From contig NZ_CP036533.1 of assembly GCF_024585265.1 (NCBI RefSeq), positions 1,807,001 to 1,871,000 on the forward strand: 64,000 nucleotides of DNA, in the 5' to 3' direction. A model generated the notes under the pieces. That model saw only the letters and a program-made list of their open reading frames with translations. It was not told the DNA's origin and made no database searches. Positions within the stretch are counted from its first letter, which is position 1; each line of letters begins with the position of its first letter. Positions 1 to 8,825 of this stretch are shown here, in pieces. Source of the DNA: Bradyrhizobium sp. WBAH42. Its GTDB lineage: Bacteria; Pseudomonadota; Alphaproteobacteria; Rhizobiales; Xanthobacteraceae. The translations under genes were made by a program, and so were the position numbers.

Positions 1-223
1 GGGCGGAAATTCGCTCATCCCCCTGTCACAAAGTCGAAAAAAACGTTCCCGCAGCCCTTTCCAAAGGCAGCCCGCCTTGATACATACCCCCCGCACCCGA
101 CGGGCATTGCCCGGGGGTCGCCTTCCAAGGAAGCCTTTGGGACGGAAGCGGCAAGCCAGCGCGACCAGCGCCGGCCTCAACCGACCGTCCCCAGGATTTA
201 ACCGAAGGCGCGCAAAGGTTTAA

Positions 224-300
<77 letters not shown>

Positions 301-329
301 AATTCGGATTGACCGGATCCGAGACGACA

Positions 330-360
330 ACGGCCCGCTTGATGCGGGCCGTTTTTGTTT
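330..360 (+). terminator. Rho-independent terminator of tRNA-fMet
   Basis: Nine-base perfect arms (ACGGCCCGC / GCGGGCCGT) around a 5-nt loop are followed by a T-rich tract, starting 30 nt after the tRNA CCA end. A diverged copy of this tail lies at 7749-7819. Confidence 0.9.
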
Positions 361-378
361 GGCGATGGGATCACCGCG

Positions 379-1146
379 CTATCTCGCCGCGGTCTGCCAG
401 GCGAGCAGCCGCTGCTCGACCAGCGACATCGCAATCGACGTCACATATCCGGTCGCACCGAGCAGGATGACGCCGGCGAAGAGGTCGGCGGATCGGAACG
501 CGCGTGCCGAGAGCAGGACCCAATGACCAAGACCGTCGAGGCCGGCAAGGATCTCGCAGACCACCGAGAGGATCAGCGCGACGGTCAGGCTGAGCCGCAT
601 GCCGGCGAGGATATCCGGCAATGCCGAAGGCAGGGCGATCTTGCCGATGATGGCGGCGCGCGACATCTGCAGCGAGCGGGCGACCTCATAGAGCCGCGGC
701 TCGACGGCGGCAAAGCCGTGAATGGTTGCGAGAATGATCGGCCAGATCGCGCCGAACGCGATCACGAACAGCGCCATGCCTTGCGTCAGCCCGAGCATCG
801 CGATCGCGACCGGGATGATCGCCGAGACCGGCAGGGGCCTTAAGAATTCCAGCGACGGCGCCACATAGGCGCGCATCGTCCTGGACGAACCGATCAGCGC
901 GCCAAGCGCAATGCCGGCGATCGAGGCGGCGAGCCAGCCATAGGCCATGTGCTCCAGCGTGCCGATCAGCTTGCCGGCGAGATCGCCACTCGAAAAGCCG
1001 CGCACCAACGCGGCCCAGGCGCGGTCCGGACCGGGCAGGAACACCGGCGACACCAGCTTCAGATTGGCGACGAGCTGCCACGCCGCAATGAAGCTGCCTG
1101 CGACGAGGACGCTTGCGACACGCCAGAGGATCGCAGCGCGGTTCAT
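379..1146 (-). CDS. ABC transporter permease, NitT/TauT type (second permease)
   Basis: Inner-membrane permease of about 255 residues with the BPD_transp_1 fold. An N-terminal membrane segment is followed by the cytoplasmic coupling (EAA) loop around ARSLQMSRAAIIGKIALP, as in SsuC/TauC/NrtB proteins. The chosen ATG at 1144-1146 overlaps the TGA of the upstream permease (ATGA), indicating translational coupling; a longer in-frame opening upstream lies inside the other permease and is rejected. It is the last gene of the operon running leftward from 4373. The substrate is unknown; the subfamily moves sulfonates, nitrate, pyrimidines or aromatic acids. Confidence 0.9.
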   Translation of the reverse strand: MNRAAILWRVASVLVAGSFIAAWQLVANLKLVSPVFLPGPDRAWAALVRGFSSGDLAGKLIGTLEHMAYGWLAASIAGIALGALIGSSRTMRAYVAPSLEFLRPLPVSAIIPVAIAMLGLTQGMALFVIAFGAIWPIILATIHGFAAVEPRLYEVARSLQMSRAAIIGKIALPSALPDILAGMRLSLTVALILSVVCEILAGLDGLGHWVLLSARAFRSADLFAGVILLGATGYVTSIAMSLVEQRLLAWQTAAR

Positions 1147-1907
1147 GGATTGTCTCCGGCGAGCGCGGCGCGGCCGAACAGGCGGCGCTGCGCCGCGATC
1201 AACAGGATGTTCAGCGCGTAGCCGATCACGCCGATCCAGACCAGGTAGGCCAGCATCAGGTCGGCGCGCAGCGCCTGCTGCGCCAGCATGATGCCGGCAC
1301 CGAGGCCAATCGGATTGATCGCGATCTCGACGGTGACGGCGACGATCAGGGCGATGCCGGCCGACAGGCGGAAGGCGACGAAGATTCGCGGCAGTGCGGC
1401 CGGGATCACGATCTTCGCGATCCGTTGCGGCGCGCTCAGCCGCAAGGCCCGCGACACTTCCATCAATCGCGGCTCGATGCTGCGCACCGCGCTGCGCGTC
1501 AGGATCAGCATCGGCCAGACGCAGGCGAACGCCACGATCACGATCTCCATGCGGTAGCCGAAGCCGAGCGCGATCAACGCAATAGGCAGCAGCGCGATCG
1601 AGGGAATCGGGCGGATCGCCTCGACCGTCACCTCCATCAGCCGGTCGAGGGGACGCGAAATGCCGAAGGCGATGCCGAGCGCAAGCCCGATGGCGCTGCC
1701 GATCGCAAGGCCTGCAAAGGCGGCGAACAACGTGTCGCGGGTCGCGATCGGAATCGAGAGATCGGCAAGCGCATTGGCCAGCGCCGCGAGGATTGCGCTC
1801 GGCGGCGCCAGGCTGTCGCTTTGCAGATGGGCGAGGCGTGCCCACAGCTCGAACGCCAGCATCAGCGCCAGCGGCAGCAACAAAGGCTTCGTGCGGTCGA
1901 GGCTCAA
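1143..1907 (-). CDS. ABC transporter permease, NitT/TauT type (first permease)
   Basis: About 254 residues, with several hydrophobic segments and an EAA loop ([22 protein letters not shown]) typical of SsuC/TauC permeases. Homology begins right after the ATPase ends, and the only suitable start is TTG at 1905-1907, overlapping the ATPase TGA (TTGA). Two different permease genes next to one ATPase suggest a heterodimeric channel. An unusual start in a 4-nt overlap fits termination-reinitiation. High confidence in the family, none in the substrate. Confidence 0.88.
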   Translation of the reverse strand: MSLDRTKPLLLPLALMLAFELWARLAHLQSDSLAPPSAILAALANALADLSIPIATRDTLFAAFAGLAIGSAIGLALGIAFGISRPLDRLMEVTVEAIRPIPSIALLPIALIALGFGYRMEIVIVAFACVWPMLILTRSAVRSIEPRLMEVSRALRLSAPQRIAKIVIPAALPRIFVAFRLSAGIALIVAVTVEIAINPIGLGAGIMLAQQALRADLMLAYLVWIGVIGYALNILLIAAQRRLFGRAALAGDNP

Positions 1908-2710
1908 TGTTCGGTCGCCTTGATGAAGTCGAACAATTGCCGGCGCAGCCGCAGGAATTCCGGATGCTCGCGGGTGGCGAGCTGGTCGCGCGGACGCGGC
2001 AGGTCGACGTCGAGCTCGATCCCGATCCGGCCCGGATGCGGCAACAGGCCGATGACGCGGTCGCCGAGATAGATCGCCTCGTCGAGATCGTGGGTCACGA
2101 AGATCACGGTAGTCTGGCTCGCCTGCGTCAGCGACAGCACCTCGTCCTGCAAGCCCTGCCGCGTCATCGCATCCAGCGCGCCGAACGGCTCGTCCATCAG
2201 CAGCGTGGTCGGCTCCTGCGCAAGGCAGCGCGCGATCTGCAGGCGTTGCTGCATGCCCCCCGACATTTCCGTCGGATATTTGTCGGCATGGCCGGGCAAT
2301 CCGACCTTGCGCAGCAGCGCATCGATGCGCGCGCCGCGTTCGCGCGCCGGCACGTGCGAGGCTTCCAGCGCCAGCGAGATGTTTCCGGCTGCGGTCCGCC
2401 ACGGCAACAGCGCCTTGCCGTAATCCTGGAACACGATCGCGACCTCGCGCCGCGGCGCGGTGATCTCTTCGCCGTCGAACGTCACCGCGCCGCTCGTCGG
2501 GCGATAGAGGCCTGCGGCGAGCCGCAGCGCCGTGGTCTTGCCGCAGCCGGAGGCGCCGACGATGCAGAGGAATTCGCCCGGCCGGACCTGAAGATCGAGA
2601 TTCTCGATGATGGTCTTGCCGCCGAGCCGCAGCGTCGCGGCATTGAACGCGATCAGCGCTTCTTGCCGCCGCGCGGCGCGCGCCTCAATGAGCTTGGCAA
2701 CGACGCTCAT
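1904..2710 (-). CDS. ABC transporter ATP-binding protein, NitT/TauT type
   Basis: A 268-residue ATPase with Walker [10 protein letters not shown] (about 52-60), Q-loop Gln95, signature SGGMQQR (150-156), Walker [12 protein letters not shown] (170-180) and an H-loop in VTHDLDEA. The DEPFGALD wording and size are typical of the SsuB/TauB/NrtD group. Its ATG overlaps the stop of the GntR gene (ATGA) and its stop overlaps the TTG of the next permease. It energises the two permeases encoded downstream. Confidence 0.95.
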   Translation of the reverse strand: MSVVAKLIEARAARRQEALIAFNAATLRLGGKTIIENLDLQVRPGEFLCIVGASGCGKTTALRLAAGLYRPTSGAVTFDGEEITAPRREVAIVFQDYGKALLPWRTAAGNISLALEASHVPARERGARIDALLRKVGLPGHADKYPTEMSGGMQQRLQIARCLAQEPTTLLMDEPFGALDAMTRQGLQDEVLSLTQASQTTVIFVTHDLDEAIYLGDRVIGLLPHPGRIGIELDVDLPRPRDQLATREHPEFLRLRRQLFDFIKATEH

Positions 2711-3411
2711 GATTGCTCCCCGCCCGCCTGCGGATAGACGAACTCGATGGTCGCGTGCAGATGCGCCGCGAGCATGTTTCGCGCGGCGGCCACGTCGCGG
2801 GCGAGCACGTGGTCGGCGAGCATCTGGTGACTGCGGATGAAGCCCTCGCCGCTGTCGATGGCGCTCATCATCACGCGGCGGTAGCGGTAGGCCTGGTCGT
2901 AGAGGTCCGAATGGGCGGCCAGCATGCGCCGCGAGCCGCAGGCGGCGAGCAGCGCGGTGTGAAAGCCCTTGTGCAGCCGGTCGAAATCGGCCGCGCCCTC
3001 GCGGAATTCGTTGCCGGTGCGCTCGATGTGCCGGCGCATCTGATGCAGCGCGCTGACGATGCCGGCCTCCCAGGCGACATCACCGTGGAGGATGGCGAGC
3101 CTGACCGCCTCGATCTCGATCGCCGTTCGCATGCAGGTGATGTCGGCGAGATCCTCGCGGCTGACCTCGGCGACGCGAAAGCCGCGCTGGCCGATGCCGA
3201 CGATCAGGCCGCGGGACATCAGCCGCGACAGGCCTTCGCGCAAGGGGGTGGCGCCGATCTCGTAGCGCTGCACGAGGTCGATGATGCCGAGCCGCGATCC
3301 CGGCGCGAGATCTCCGGCCAGGATGTCCTGTTCGATCAGGCTTGCGGCGCGCTCGCTCAGGGTTCCGGTCTCAGCCGGCGGGCGTTCGAGAGTGCGCTCG
3401 GGAGCAGGCAT
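2707..3411 (-). CDS. GntR-family (FCD subfamily) transcriptional regulator
   Basis: A 234-residue one-component regulator. The N-terminal winged helix contains [18 protein letters not shown] and [16 protein letters not shown], the GntR signature. The C-terminal helical FCD ligand domain carries the conserved D..H and late H residues ([18 protein letters not shown]). Start ATG at 3409-3411 lies 11 bp after the binding-protein stop; a longer opening reads back into that gene. It sits inside the transporter operon and probably represses it and the divergent catabolic genes, responding to the imported compound or a product (inference). Confidence 0.92.
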   Translation of the reverse strand: MPAPERTLERPPAETGTLSERAASLIEQDILAGDLAPGSRLGIIDLVQRYEIGATPLREGLSRLMSRGLIVGIGQRGFRVAEVSREDLADITCMRTAIEIEAVRLAILHGDVAWEAGIVSALHQMRRHIERTGNEFREGAADFDRLHKGFHTALLAACGSRRMLAAHSDLYDQAYRYRRVMMSAIDSGEGFIRSHQMLADHVLARDVAAARNMLAAHLHATIEFVYPQAGGEQS

Positions 3412-3422
3412 CGTCGATATCC

Positions 3423-4373
3423 CTAGTTCAGCACCAGTTTCGCGGTGTCGAGCTTTGATTGCAGCATCTTCTGCGACGACATCACCTCGATCCACCAGCT
3501 GAGGTTTTGCGGCTTGAGGTTCGGCTCGGACTGGTTCGGCGGCGTCGCCTTGACGAGATCGAGCGGCTGCTTGGTGAATTTGGCGATCGAGGCCGAGGCC
3601 TTCTCGGGGTCGCTGTTGACGATGATTGCGGCCTCCGCGATGGCTTCGCGGAATTTCTTCACATTCGCCGCATTCTTCTCCGCCCAGTCGCGCGATGCGG
3701 CATAGAAGATGATCGGATCGGTACGGCCGAGCTCGGCGCCGTAGCGCGCGCCGACCGAGCCGAGCCCCGCATTGCTCATGCGCGTGACGAACGGCTCGGC
3801 CGTGAGCACGGCATCGACGCCGCCTGATTTGATGATGTCGGCCATGGTCGGGAAGGTGACTTCGACGAAATTGACGCTTCGGGGATCGACGCCTTTCTCG
3901 ACCAGCCATTTCACGAACAGCACGTGCAGGAAGGCGTTCAGGCCGGGCGCGCCGACCTTTTTGCCGGTGAAGTCCTTGGGATCCTTGATCGTGATGCCGT
4001 TGCGGACGAACGCCGCGATCGCGGTGTTCGAGGTCGGGTTCATGACCGAGGCGCCGGCGATCGCGACCAGGTCGAGGCCGCCGTCGACGGCCTGCAGGAA
4101 GACGGTGGAGGTGGGGCCGCCGACCTGAATCGAGTTCGACAGGATCGCCGCCGGGATGTTGGAGTTGATCGCGATCGGCGTCATCTCGACGTCCAGCCCG
4201 TGCTTTCTAAAAATGCCTTCGTCGACCGCGACCATGGCCGAGGCGCAGTCGGAGGTCGCGGTGCAGCCGATCTGGATCTTGGCCTGCGCCAGCGCTGTCG
4301 CCGTCAAGGCAACCGACACCCCGACGCCGAGCGTGAGACCTGCCAAAATGCTGCTTATCTGCGTTCGCCTCAC
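3423..4373 (-). CDS. ABC transporter substrate-binding protein, SsuA/NMT1-like
   Basis: A 316-residue periplasmic protein with an N-terminal signal peptide (basic MRRTQ, hydrophobic stretch, ALAQA cleavage region near residue 31) followed by a type II binding fold of the NMT1/THI5-like family. Motifs such as VDEGIFRKHGLDVEM and TAEPFVTRM are usual for SsuA/TauA/aromatic-acid binders. It is first in the leftward operon, and its promoter faces that of the FAH-family gene. Ligand unknown. Confidence 0.92.
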   Translation of the reverse strand: MRRTQISSILAGLTLGVGVSVALTATALAQAKIQIGCTATSDCASAMVAVDEGIFRKHGLDVEMTPIAINSNIPAAILSNSIQVGGPTSTVFLQAVDGGLDLVAIAGASVMNPTSNTAIAAFVRNGITIKDPKDFTGKKVGAPGLNAFLHVLFVKWLVEKGVDPRSVNFVEVTFPTMADIIKSGGVDAVLTAEPFVTRMSNAGLGSVGARYGAELGRTDPIIFYAASRDWAEKNAANVKKFREAIAEAAIIVNSDPEKASASIAKFTKQPLDLVKATPPNQSEPNLKPQNLSWWIEVMSSQKMLQSKLDTAKLVLN

Positions 4374-4461
4374 CGCGCTCTCCCCAGTTTGTATTTTTCA
4401 GGCTTGTTTATCGATATTTTATCTGATCATATATTATGAACGATAGCAAGGGGTGCCCAAG
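4374..4461. promoter_or_regulatory. Divergent AT-rich promoter region of transporter and FAH genes
   Basis: The 88-bp gap between divergent genes is far more AT-rich than its surroundings. It contains palindromes TATCGATA (4409-4416) and TGATCA (4424-4429) in a run of A/T. This is the natural binding place for the GntR regulator encoded in the operon; the exact operator cannot be fixed from a single copy. The AAGGGG at 4448-4453 is a ribosome-binding site for the GTG at 4462. Confidence 0.5.
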
Positions 4462-5451
4462 GTGAAGCTCGCAACGTTCAGATCGGCCGGTCAGGAGAAG
4501 ATCGGCGCCGTCCACGCCAATGACAGCCAGGTGTTCGACCTCGCCGCCGCCGCCGCGCGGGACGGCGGGGCCGATCCGGCCTTCGCCTCGATGCTGGCGC
4601 TGATCGACGCCGGGCCTCGCGCGCTCGACTCTGCCCGGGCCCTGCTGGACAAGCACGGCCAGGACGCGACGCTGTCGGCGGCAGTCAGCGCCGTCGACAT
4701 CCTCGCGCCGGTGCCGGAGCCCCGGCAGATGCGCGACGGCATGTCGTTCGCCCTGCACATCCTGCAGGCGCCGCGCGGGCAGCGGAAGCTCGCCGCACGC
4801 GCCAGGGGCGACATGGCGGAGTTGGCGCGCATCGACGCCGAGCCACTCGGCGAGCTGCCCGAGGTCTATCGCAAGCAGCCGATCTACTACATCACCAACC
4901 GCTTCAGCGTCCGCGGCACCAACACCACGGTGAAATGGCCGCGCTACAGCAAGGTCATGGACTACGAGCTCGAGTTCGGGATCATCACCAGGAACAAGGG
5001 CGCGAACATCACGCCTGCGAAGGCTGGGGATCACATCTTCGGCTACACCATCTTCAACGATTTCTCCGCGCGCGACGCCCAGCGCATCGAGATGGAGGGG
5101 CGGCTCGGCCCGGCCAAGGGCAAGAGTTTTGACGGCGGCAACGTGATGGGTCCCTGGATCGTGACGCCGGACGAGATCGGCGATCCCTATCGTTTGAAGA
5201 TGGAAGCGCGCGTCAACGGCGAGACCCGCTCCAAAGGCGTCTCCGAGGGCATGCTGTTTTCCTTCGAGGAGATCATTGCCCACGTCACCCAGGACGAGAC
5301 GCTGATGCCCGGTGAATTCATCGGCTCCGGCACGGTCGGCAATGGCTGCGGCCTCGAGCTCGGCTGGTTTCTCGAGCATGGCGATACGATCGAGCTCGAG
5401 GTCGAGAAGATCGGCATTTTGAAGAACCGCGTCGAGCGGCAAGAAACCTGA
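4462..5451 (+). CDS. Fumarylacetoacetate hydrolase family protein
   Basis: About 329 residues. The C-terminal FAH catalytic fold shows the metal-binding acids in DYELEFG and NDFSARDAQR and the usual GSGTVGNGCGLE segment. Members hydrolyse or decarboxylate beta-diketo acids, often after ring cleavage. GTG at 4462 is preferred over GTG at 4453 because AAGGGG lies 8 nt upstream of it and the product then begins MKLATF, the common family start. It is followed 73 bp later by the cyclase gene; both probably act on what the divergent transporter brings in. Exact substrate unknown. Confidence 0.9.
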   Translation: MKLATFRSAGQEKIGAVHANDSQVFDLAAAAARDGGADPAFASMLALIDAGPRALDSARALLDKHGQDATLSAAVSAVDILAPVPEPRQMRDGMSFALHILQAPRGQRKLAARARGDMAELARIDAEPLGELPEVYRKQPIYYITNRFSVRGTNTTVKWPRYSKVMDYELEFGIITRNKGANITPAKAGDHIFGYTIFNDFSARDAQRIEMEGRLGPAKGKSFDGGNVMGPWIVTPDEIGDPYRLKMEARVNGETRSKGVSEGMLFSFEEIIAHVTQDETLMPGEFIGSGTVGNGCGLELGWFLEHGDTIELEVEKIGILKNRVERQET

Positions 5452-5524
5452 AGAAGACGTCTGAAGGCGCGTCTGAAGCGACCGCCTGACGGCCGCCAAC
5501 GAGAACAATCAACGAGGAAGCGCC

Positions 5525-6301
5525 ATGACGAGCAAGCTGATCGACATCTCCGTCCCCCTCCAGAACGACGTGCCGGCCGATCCGCCCGGCAATCATCCGA
5601 CGATCCAGTATATCAATCACCAGCAGGGCCTGCCGCGCATGCTGCAGTTCTTCGACGGACTGAAGGCCGAGGATCTGCCTGATGGCCAGGGCTGGGCGGT
5701 GGAGCAGGTCAGCCTCTCCACCCACAACGGCACGCATCTCGATGCGCCCTGGCATTTTCACCCGACCATGAATCGCGGCGAGCGGTCCTGGACCATCGAC
5801 GAGGTGCCGCTGGAATGGTGCTTCCAGCCCGGGGTGAAGCTCGACTTCCGGCACTTGCCGGACGGCTACGTCGCAACGGCCAAGGATGTCGAGGCCGAGC
5901 TCAAGCGCATCGGCCATGAGCTGAAGCCGCTCGAGATCGTCGTGGTCAACACCAGCGCCGGCGCCAAATATGGCCGGCAGGACTACGTCACGTCGGGCTG
6001 CGGCATGGGCTATGAAGCCACCATGTACCTGCTCGAGCGCGGCGTGCGCCTGACCGGCACCGACGGCTGGAGCTGGGACGCGCCGTTCGTTCACACCGCG
6101 AAGAAATACGCCGAGACGAAAGACGCCAGCCTGATCTGGGAAGGGCACAAGGCCGGCCGTCATATCGGCTATTGCCATCTCGAGAAGCTGCACAATCTCG
6201 AATCGCTGCCGCCAACCGGCTTCAAGGTGTCATGCTTCCCCGTGAAGATCGAACGAGCCTCGGCAGGATGGACAAGAGCGGTCGCGATTTTGGAGGGGTA
6301 A
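5525..6301 (+). CDS. Cyclase family protein (kynurenine formamidase-like fold)
   Basis: A 258-residue metal-dependent hydrolase. The hallmark H67-N-G-T-H71-L-D73-A-P-W-H77 motif of the cyclase/KynB family is intact. A Shine-Dalgarno sequence (GAGGAAGCGCC) precedes the ATG. The family includes arylformamidases, isatin hydrolases and other amide or lactone hydrolases. Position behind the FAH gene suggests two steps of one degradation route; which amide or lactone is attacked cannot be told. Confidence 0.88.
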   Translation: MTSKLIDISVPLQNDVPADPPGNHPTIQYINHQQGLPRMLQFFDGLKAEDLPDGQGWAVEQVSLSTHNGTHLDAPWHFHPTMNRGERSWTIDEVPLEWCFQPGVKLDFRHLPDGYVATAKDVEAELKRIGHELKPLEIVVVNTSAGAKYGRQDYVTSGCGMGYEATMYLLERGVRLTGTDGWSWDAPFVHTAKKYAETKDASLIWEGHKAGRHIGYCHLEKLHNLESLPPTGFKVSCFPVKIERASAGWTRAVAILEG

Positions 6302-6657
6302 GTTCTCGGGCGCCTGTACGCGTCCGTAACGCTTCAAATGGCCGTCATCAGCAACGGCTATGTCCTGCCCGGCGATATCGAGAGGCGTTGGAACCAAGCC
6401 GGACAGCGATGGACCATTTGCCCGCGATGCAACATTCGCGCGTCTGGCACGCGGTCGCGGCGTCACAGGTAGGACTGGAAGATGAAGCCAGAACGGCCGC
6501 GGCTGCGCCAATGTGCCTTGTCCCGATTTGACGATCGCCCGCTTCCTGAGCACGATCCAGCTCGCATCAGCCGGAGGCTCGGAGCGCTTGCGCGAGGGGG
6601 TTGAGCAAGGCGGGTTTGCCTGAATAGGCGGTTGTCACCGCGGTGGTTGCGCCTTCC
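6302..6657. other. No convincing gene
   Basis: About 356 bp between the cyclase and the convergent NmrA gene. A 44-codon frame at 6338-6472 containing ICPRC is the only mildly protein-like stretch and has no good ribosome-binding site. Otherwise nothing recognisable; it may hold decayed coding sequence. Confidence 0.5.
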
Positions 6658-7569
6658 TCAATGCCAACTCTCTCGAGGCGCGCCGTGCCCCGCTGGCAGA
6701 GCGTGCGAGTCGCGCGACTTGGCGACAAGCGTGCCAATATAGTCTTCGAGAGTGGTCGTCCCGCGTTCGAAGGGCTCTGACATGGCAAAGCCGCTATCGA
6801 CGCTGACTGCGGTCATTCGCGCATAAGATTCGGCCGCTGCGGCAGAGAAGCCCAGCTTTCGATAAGCCGCAATCCATTGATCGCGCGGTAGGACCTCGAC
6901 CTTCACCGGACTGCCGAGCGCCGCCGCGAAGACGTCCGCTACGTCCTGCGGCGAATATCGCTCGGGCCCTTCGACATAATGTACATCATGATCGCAAGGT
7001 GGCTCCAGTAGACGGCGCGCGGCCGCTTTGCCGAGATAGGCGGGCGCGACCATCGGGATCTTCATGTCTCCCGGAATCATTGTCGGCAACACGCCTCCCG
7101 TCGCGGCACTGAGCATTTCGTCCCAGTTGCTCATGTAGTAGGCGCCTCGCTGTATGGTCGCCGGTATCGATCGCGCGGCAAGCGCCTGCTCGAAATCGTA
7201 GAGGATATTGAGATCGCCGCAGCGCTCGCCCGGCTGGGCGCCATAGGTGGATGCCGCGACGACTTTCTCGAGACCGGATCCGTCGACGGCCGCGACGATG
7301 CTCCGAACAGTAGCATGTTCCTCACGATCGGTGTCGGCCGAGACATCGGCGTTCGGGTTTAGCAGGAAAGCGCGGGTGCCCGTTCTGAACACCGCACGCA
7401 GGGCGTCGGTGTTGCGCACATCGACGACCACGGTCTGGGCGCCGCGTTTGCGCCAATCGGCTTCGTTGTTGCTGCTATGAAGCACGGCCGTGACTGGCCG
7501 ACCTGCATTCAGCAACGTCGACGCCACTGCCGAGCCGACACGGCCGTTTGCTCCGATCACGATGAACAT
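6658..7569 (-). CDS. NmrA-family NAD(P)-binding protein
   Basis: A 303-residue atypical short-chain dehydrogenase. The Rossmann motif GANGRVG is at residues 6-12, the second strand ends in VVDVRNTD, and later NmrA features such as YMSNWDEM and EGPERYSPQDVA are present; the canonical catalytic Tyr-x-x-x-Lys is not evident. Such proteins act as NAD(P)H-dependent reductases or redox-sensing regulators. A repeated element at 7676-7707, about 107 bp upstream, is shared with the DUF899 gene. Confidence 0.88.
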   Translation of the reverse strand: MFIVIGANGRVGSAVASTLLNAGRPVTAVLHSSNNEADWRKRGAQTVVVDVRNTDALRAVFRTGTRAFLLNPNADVSADTDREEHATVRSIVAAVDGSGLEKVVAASTYGAQPGERCGDLNILYDFEQALAARSIPATIQRGAYYMSNWDEMLSAATGGVLPTMIPGDMKIPMVAPAYLGKAAARRLLEPPCDHDVHYVEGPERYSPQDVADVFAAALGSPVKVEVLPRDQWIAAYRKLGFSAAAAESYARMTAVSVDSGFAMSEPFERGTTTLEDYIGTLVAKSRDSHALPAGHGAPRESWH

Positions 7570-7675
7570 TTCTGCTCTCCATCAGGCTGAACCGGGTAAG
7601 TATTCCAGTCGCCCATGGTTCCGTCATCGAGCAAGCGGATCATAGGAAGGGCGTAAATCACAATTGCCGGAGGCA

Positions 7676-7707
7676 CCTCGTTCCGACACCTCCTCTCAAT
7701 GATTCGG
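7676..7707 (-). repeat. Copy 1 of 32-bp element shared by NmrA and DUF899 upstream regions
   Basis: Matches 8659-8690 at 28 of 32 positions, including an 18-bp identical block. Read on the minus strand it contains TGTCGGA (7682-7688), like an ECF-sigma -35 box, but 16 bp further the sequence is AATT rather than CGTC. It may be an inactive or altered copy of the DUF899 promoter. Confidence 0.6.
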
Positions 7708-7748
7708 CGACCGTTCGCGGCAGTGGTGCGGCCCCTCGGTGGTTGCGC

Positions 7749-7819
7749 ATCCCCGCAACCAAGTTTGGATTTATCCGGACGCGAGACGAAATGGCTCGCA
7801 TGAGCCGGGGCCATTTTTG
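7749..7819 (+). repeat. Decayed duplicate of tRNA-fMet 3' end and terminator
   Basis: Thirteen bases ATCCCCGCAACCA are identical to the last 13 of the tRNA-fMet at 224-300. Similarity continues past the tRNA into its downstream region (GGATT..., CGAGACGA, hairpin-like GGCTC/GAGCC, GGCCATTTTTGTTT), aligning with 301-360. The 5' part of the tRNA is absent, although the preceding bases weakly resemble a T-arm. It reads as the remnant of a second tRNA locus or an att-type scar, about 7.5 kb from the intact gene. Confidence 0.75.
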
Positions 7820-7914
7820 TTTCGGGTTTTGTGACCTTATAGAGATCATCGTCCGCCAACGACCCTTGTAGATCGGATTGCGCGGCGCGCGCGGCCAATG
7901 ACAGCAGAAGGCGC

Positions 7915-8610
7915 TCAGTACGCGAGCTTTGGATACCAGTCGGTGCCGCGCCCCTCTGGCGTGGTGTCGAGGATGGTCCAGAGCGGATCGATGTCGGGCG
8001 CGCCGCGTGGGTCCTGTTGTGGGTCGGCCATCGTGGCCCCCATCTCGCCGGACCAGAAATGCCGGATTGTGCCGTCGCGCTGCGTGAACACGCTGTAACC
8101 GGGCACGTCGGCGTCTTCGGCGCTGACGTAATCGCGGGTGTAATCGCCGGAGATGTCGGAGAAGATCTTGTGTCGTGACCAGTCACGCGCCTTCTTTGCC
8201 TCGATCAAACGCGCGATCGGCGACCGCGCGATGAAGACGAAGGCAATACGCTGCTCGACGTCGGGCAATTTGTGCTCCCACGTGCTCATGAATGAGGTGC
8301 ACATCGGGCATGGCGTCTGCCGCTGCGGCCCGAACATGTAGCTGTAGATCGCAAGCGTCTGCTTGCCGTCGAACAAGTCGGAGAAATTCGCTTTGCCGTT
8401 CTCGCCCTCGAACACGTAGTTTTTCGCCACCTCGCCGCCGGGCGGCAGCGCCCGGCGCAGTTTAGCCACACGCTCGATTTGGCGACGCAGCTCGATCTCC
8501 TCGGCCAGCAGGCTTTGCCGGGCGCGGCGGTAGTCGGCGCTTTCGTTGGGAAAATGGGCCTTGTTCGTGCGAGCGAGTTCGGAAGCAGGCCTCAGGATGG
8601 AACTATCCAT
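7915..8610 (-). CDS. DUF899 family thioredoxin-like protein
   Basis: A 231-residue protein of the DUF899 family, with a helical N-terminus (SLLAEEIELRRQIERVAKLRR) followed by a thioredoxin-like core with C101-P-M-C104. The end DPLWTILDTTPEGRGTDWYP is characteristic of the family. AGAGGTT precedes the ATG. Function is unproven; a thiol-disulfide or peroxide-related role is guessed from the fold and CxxC. An ECF-like promoter lies at the expected distance upstream. Confidence 0.9.
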   Translation of the reverse strand: MDSSILRPASELARTNKAHFPNESADYRRARQSLLAEEIELRRQIERVAKLRRALPPGGEVAKNYVFEGENGKANFSDLFDGKQTLAIYSYMFGPQRQTPCPMCTSFMSTWEHKLPDVEQRIAFVFIARSPIARLIEAKKARDWSRHKIFSDISGDYTRDYVSAEDADVPGYSVFTQRDGTIRHFWSGEMGATMADPQQDPRGAPDIDPLWTILDTTPEGRGTDWYPKLAY

Positions 8611-8644
8611 GGCTTAACCTCTGGTTAGGGCCGATATCTCTGAA

Positions 8645-8671
8645 GACGTTCGGCGACGCCTCGTTCCGACA
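8645..8671 (-). promoter_or_regulatory. ECF-sigma-like promoter of DUF899 gene
   Basis: On the minus strand TGTCGGA (8665-8671) is followed after exactly 16 bp by CGTC (8645-8648), 34 bp before the ATG. From memory, ECF41-type promoters are TGTCACA-N16-CGTC and ECF42-type have a TGTCGA -35 box. It is embedded in the 32-bp element 8659-8690. No ECF sigma gene is in this window. Confidence 0.5.
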
Positions 8672-8690
8672 CCTCCACTCACCTATTCGG
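8659..8690 (-). repeat. Copy 2 of 32-bp element upstream of DUF899 gene
   Basis: Counterpart of 7676-7707 (28 of 32 identical). It starts 49 bp upstream of the DUF899 start codon and contains the putative -35 box. Confidence 0.65.
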
Positions 8691-8825
8691 AATGTTTTCG
8701 CGATCGCAACATCGTTCGAACGACACGATATCGCGGCGGAACCCAACCTGCATCCGCGGCGTCGATGTCAGATGGCGGGATAGGATTGCTTCTTGGTTCG
8801 CCGTCGTTCGGAAAGGGCTCGTCCC

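Noticed and set aside
1..223. 5S rRNA or rRNA operon end upstream of tRNA-fMet
   Set aside because: In many related genomes an fMet tRNA follows 5S rRNA, but no 5S-like sequence is present here.
6338..6472. 44-codon frame containing ICPRC
   Set aside because: No ribosome-binding site and no second line of evidence; could be a decayed gene fragment but not supportable as a gene.
7676..8690. Repeat pair flanking the DUF899 gene as ends of a small transposable unit
   Set aside because: The copies are in direct orientation and each lies upstream of a gene on the same strand; a shared regulatory element is simpler.
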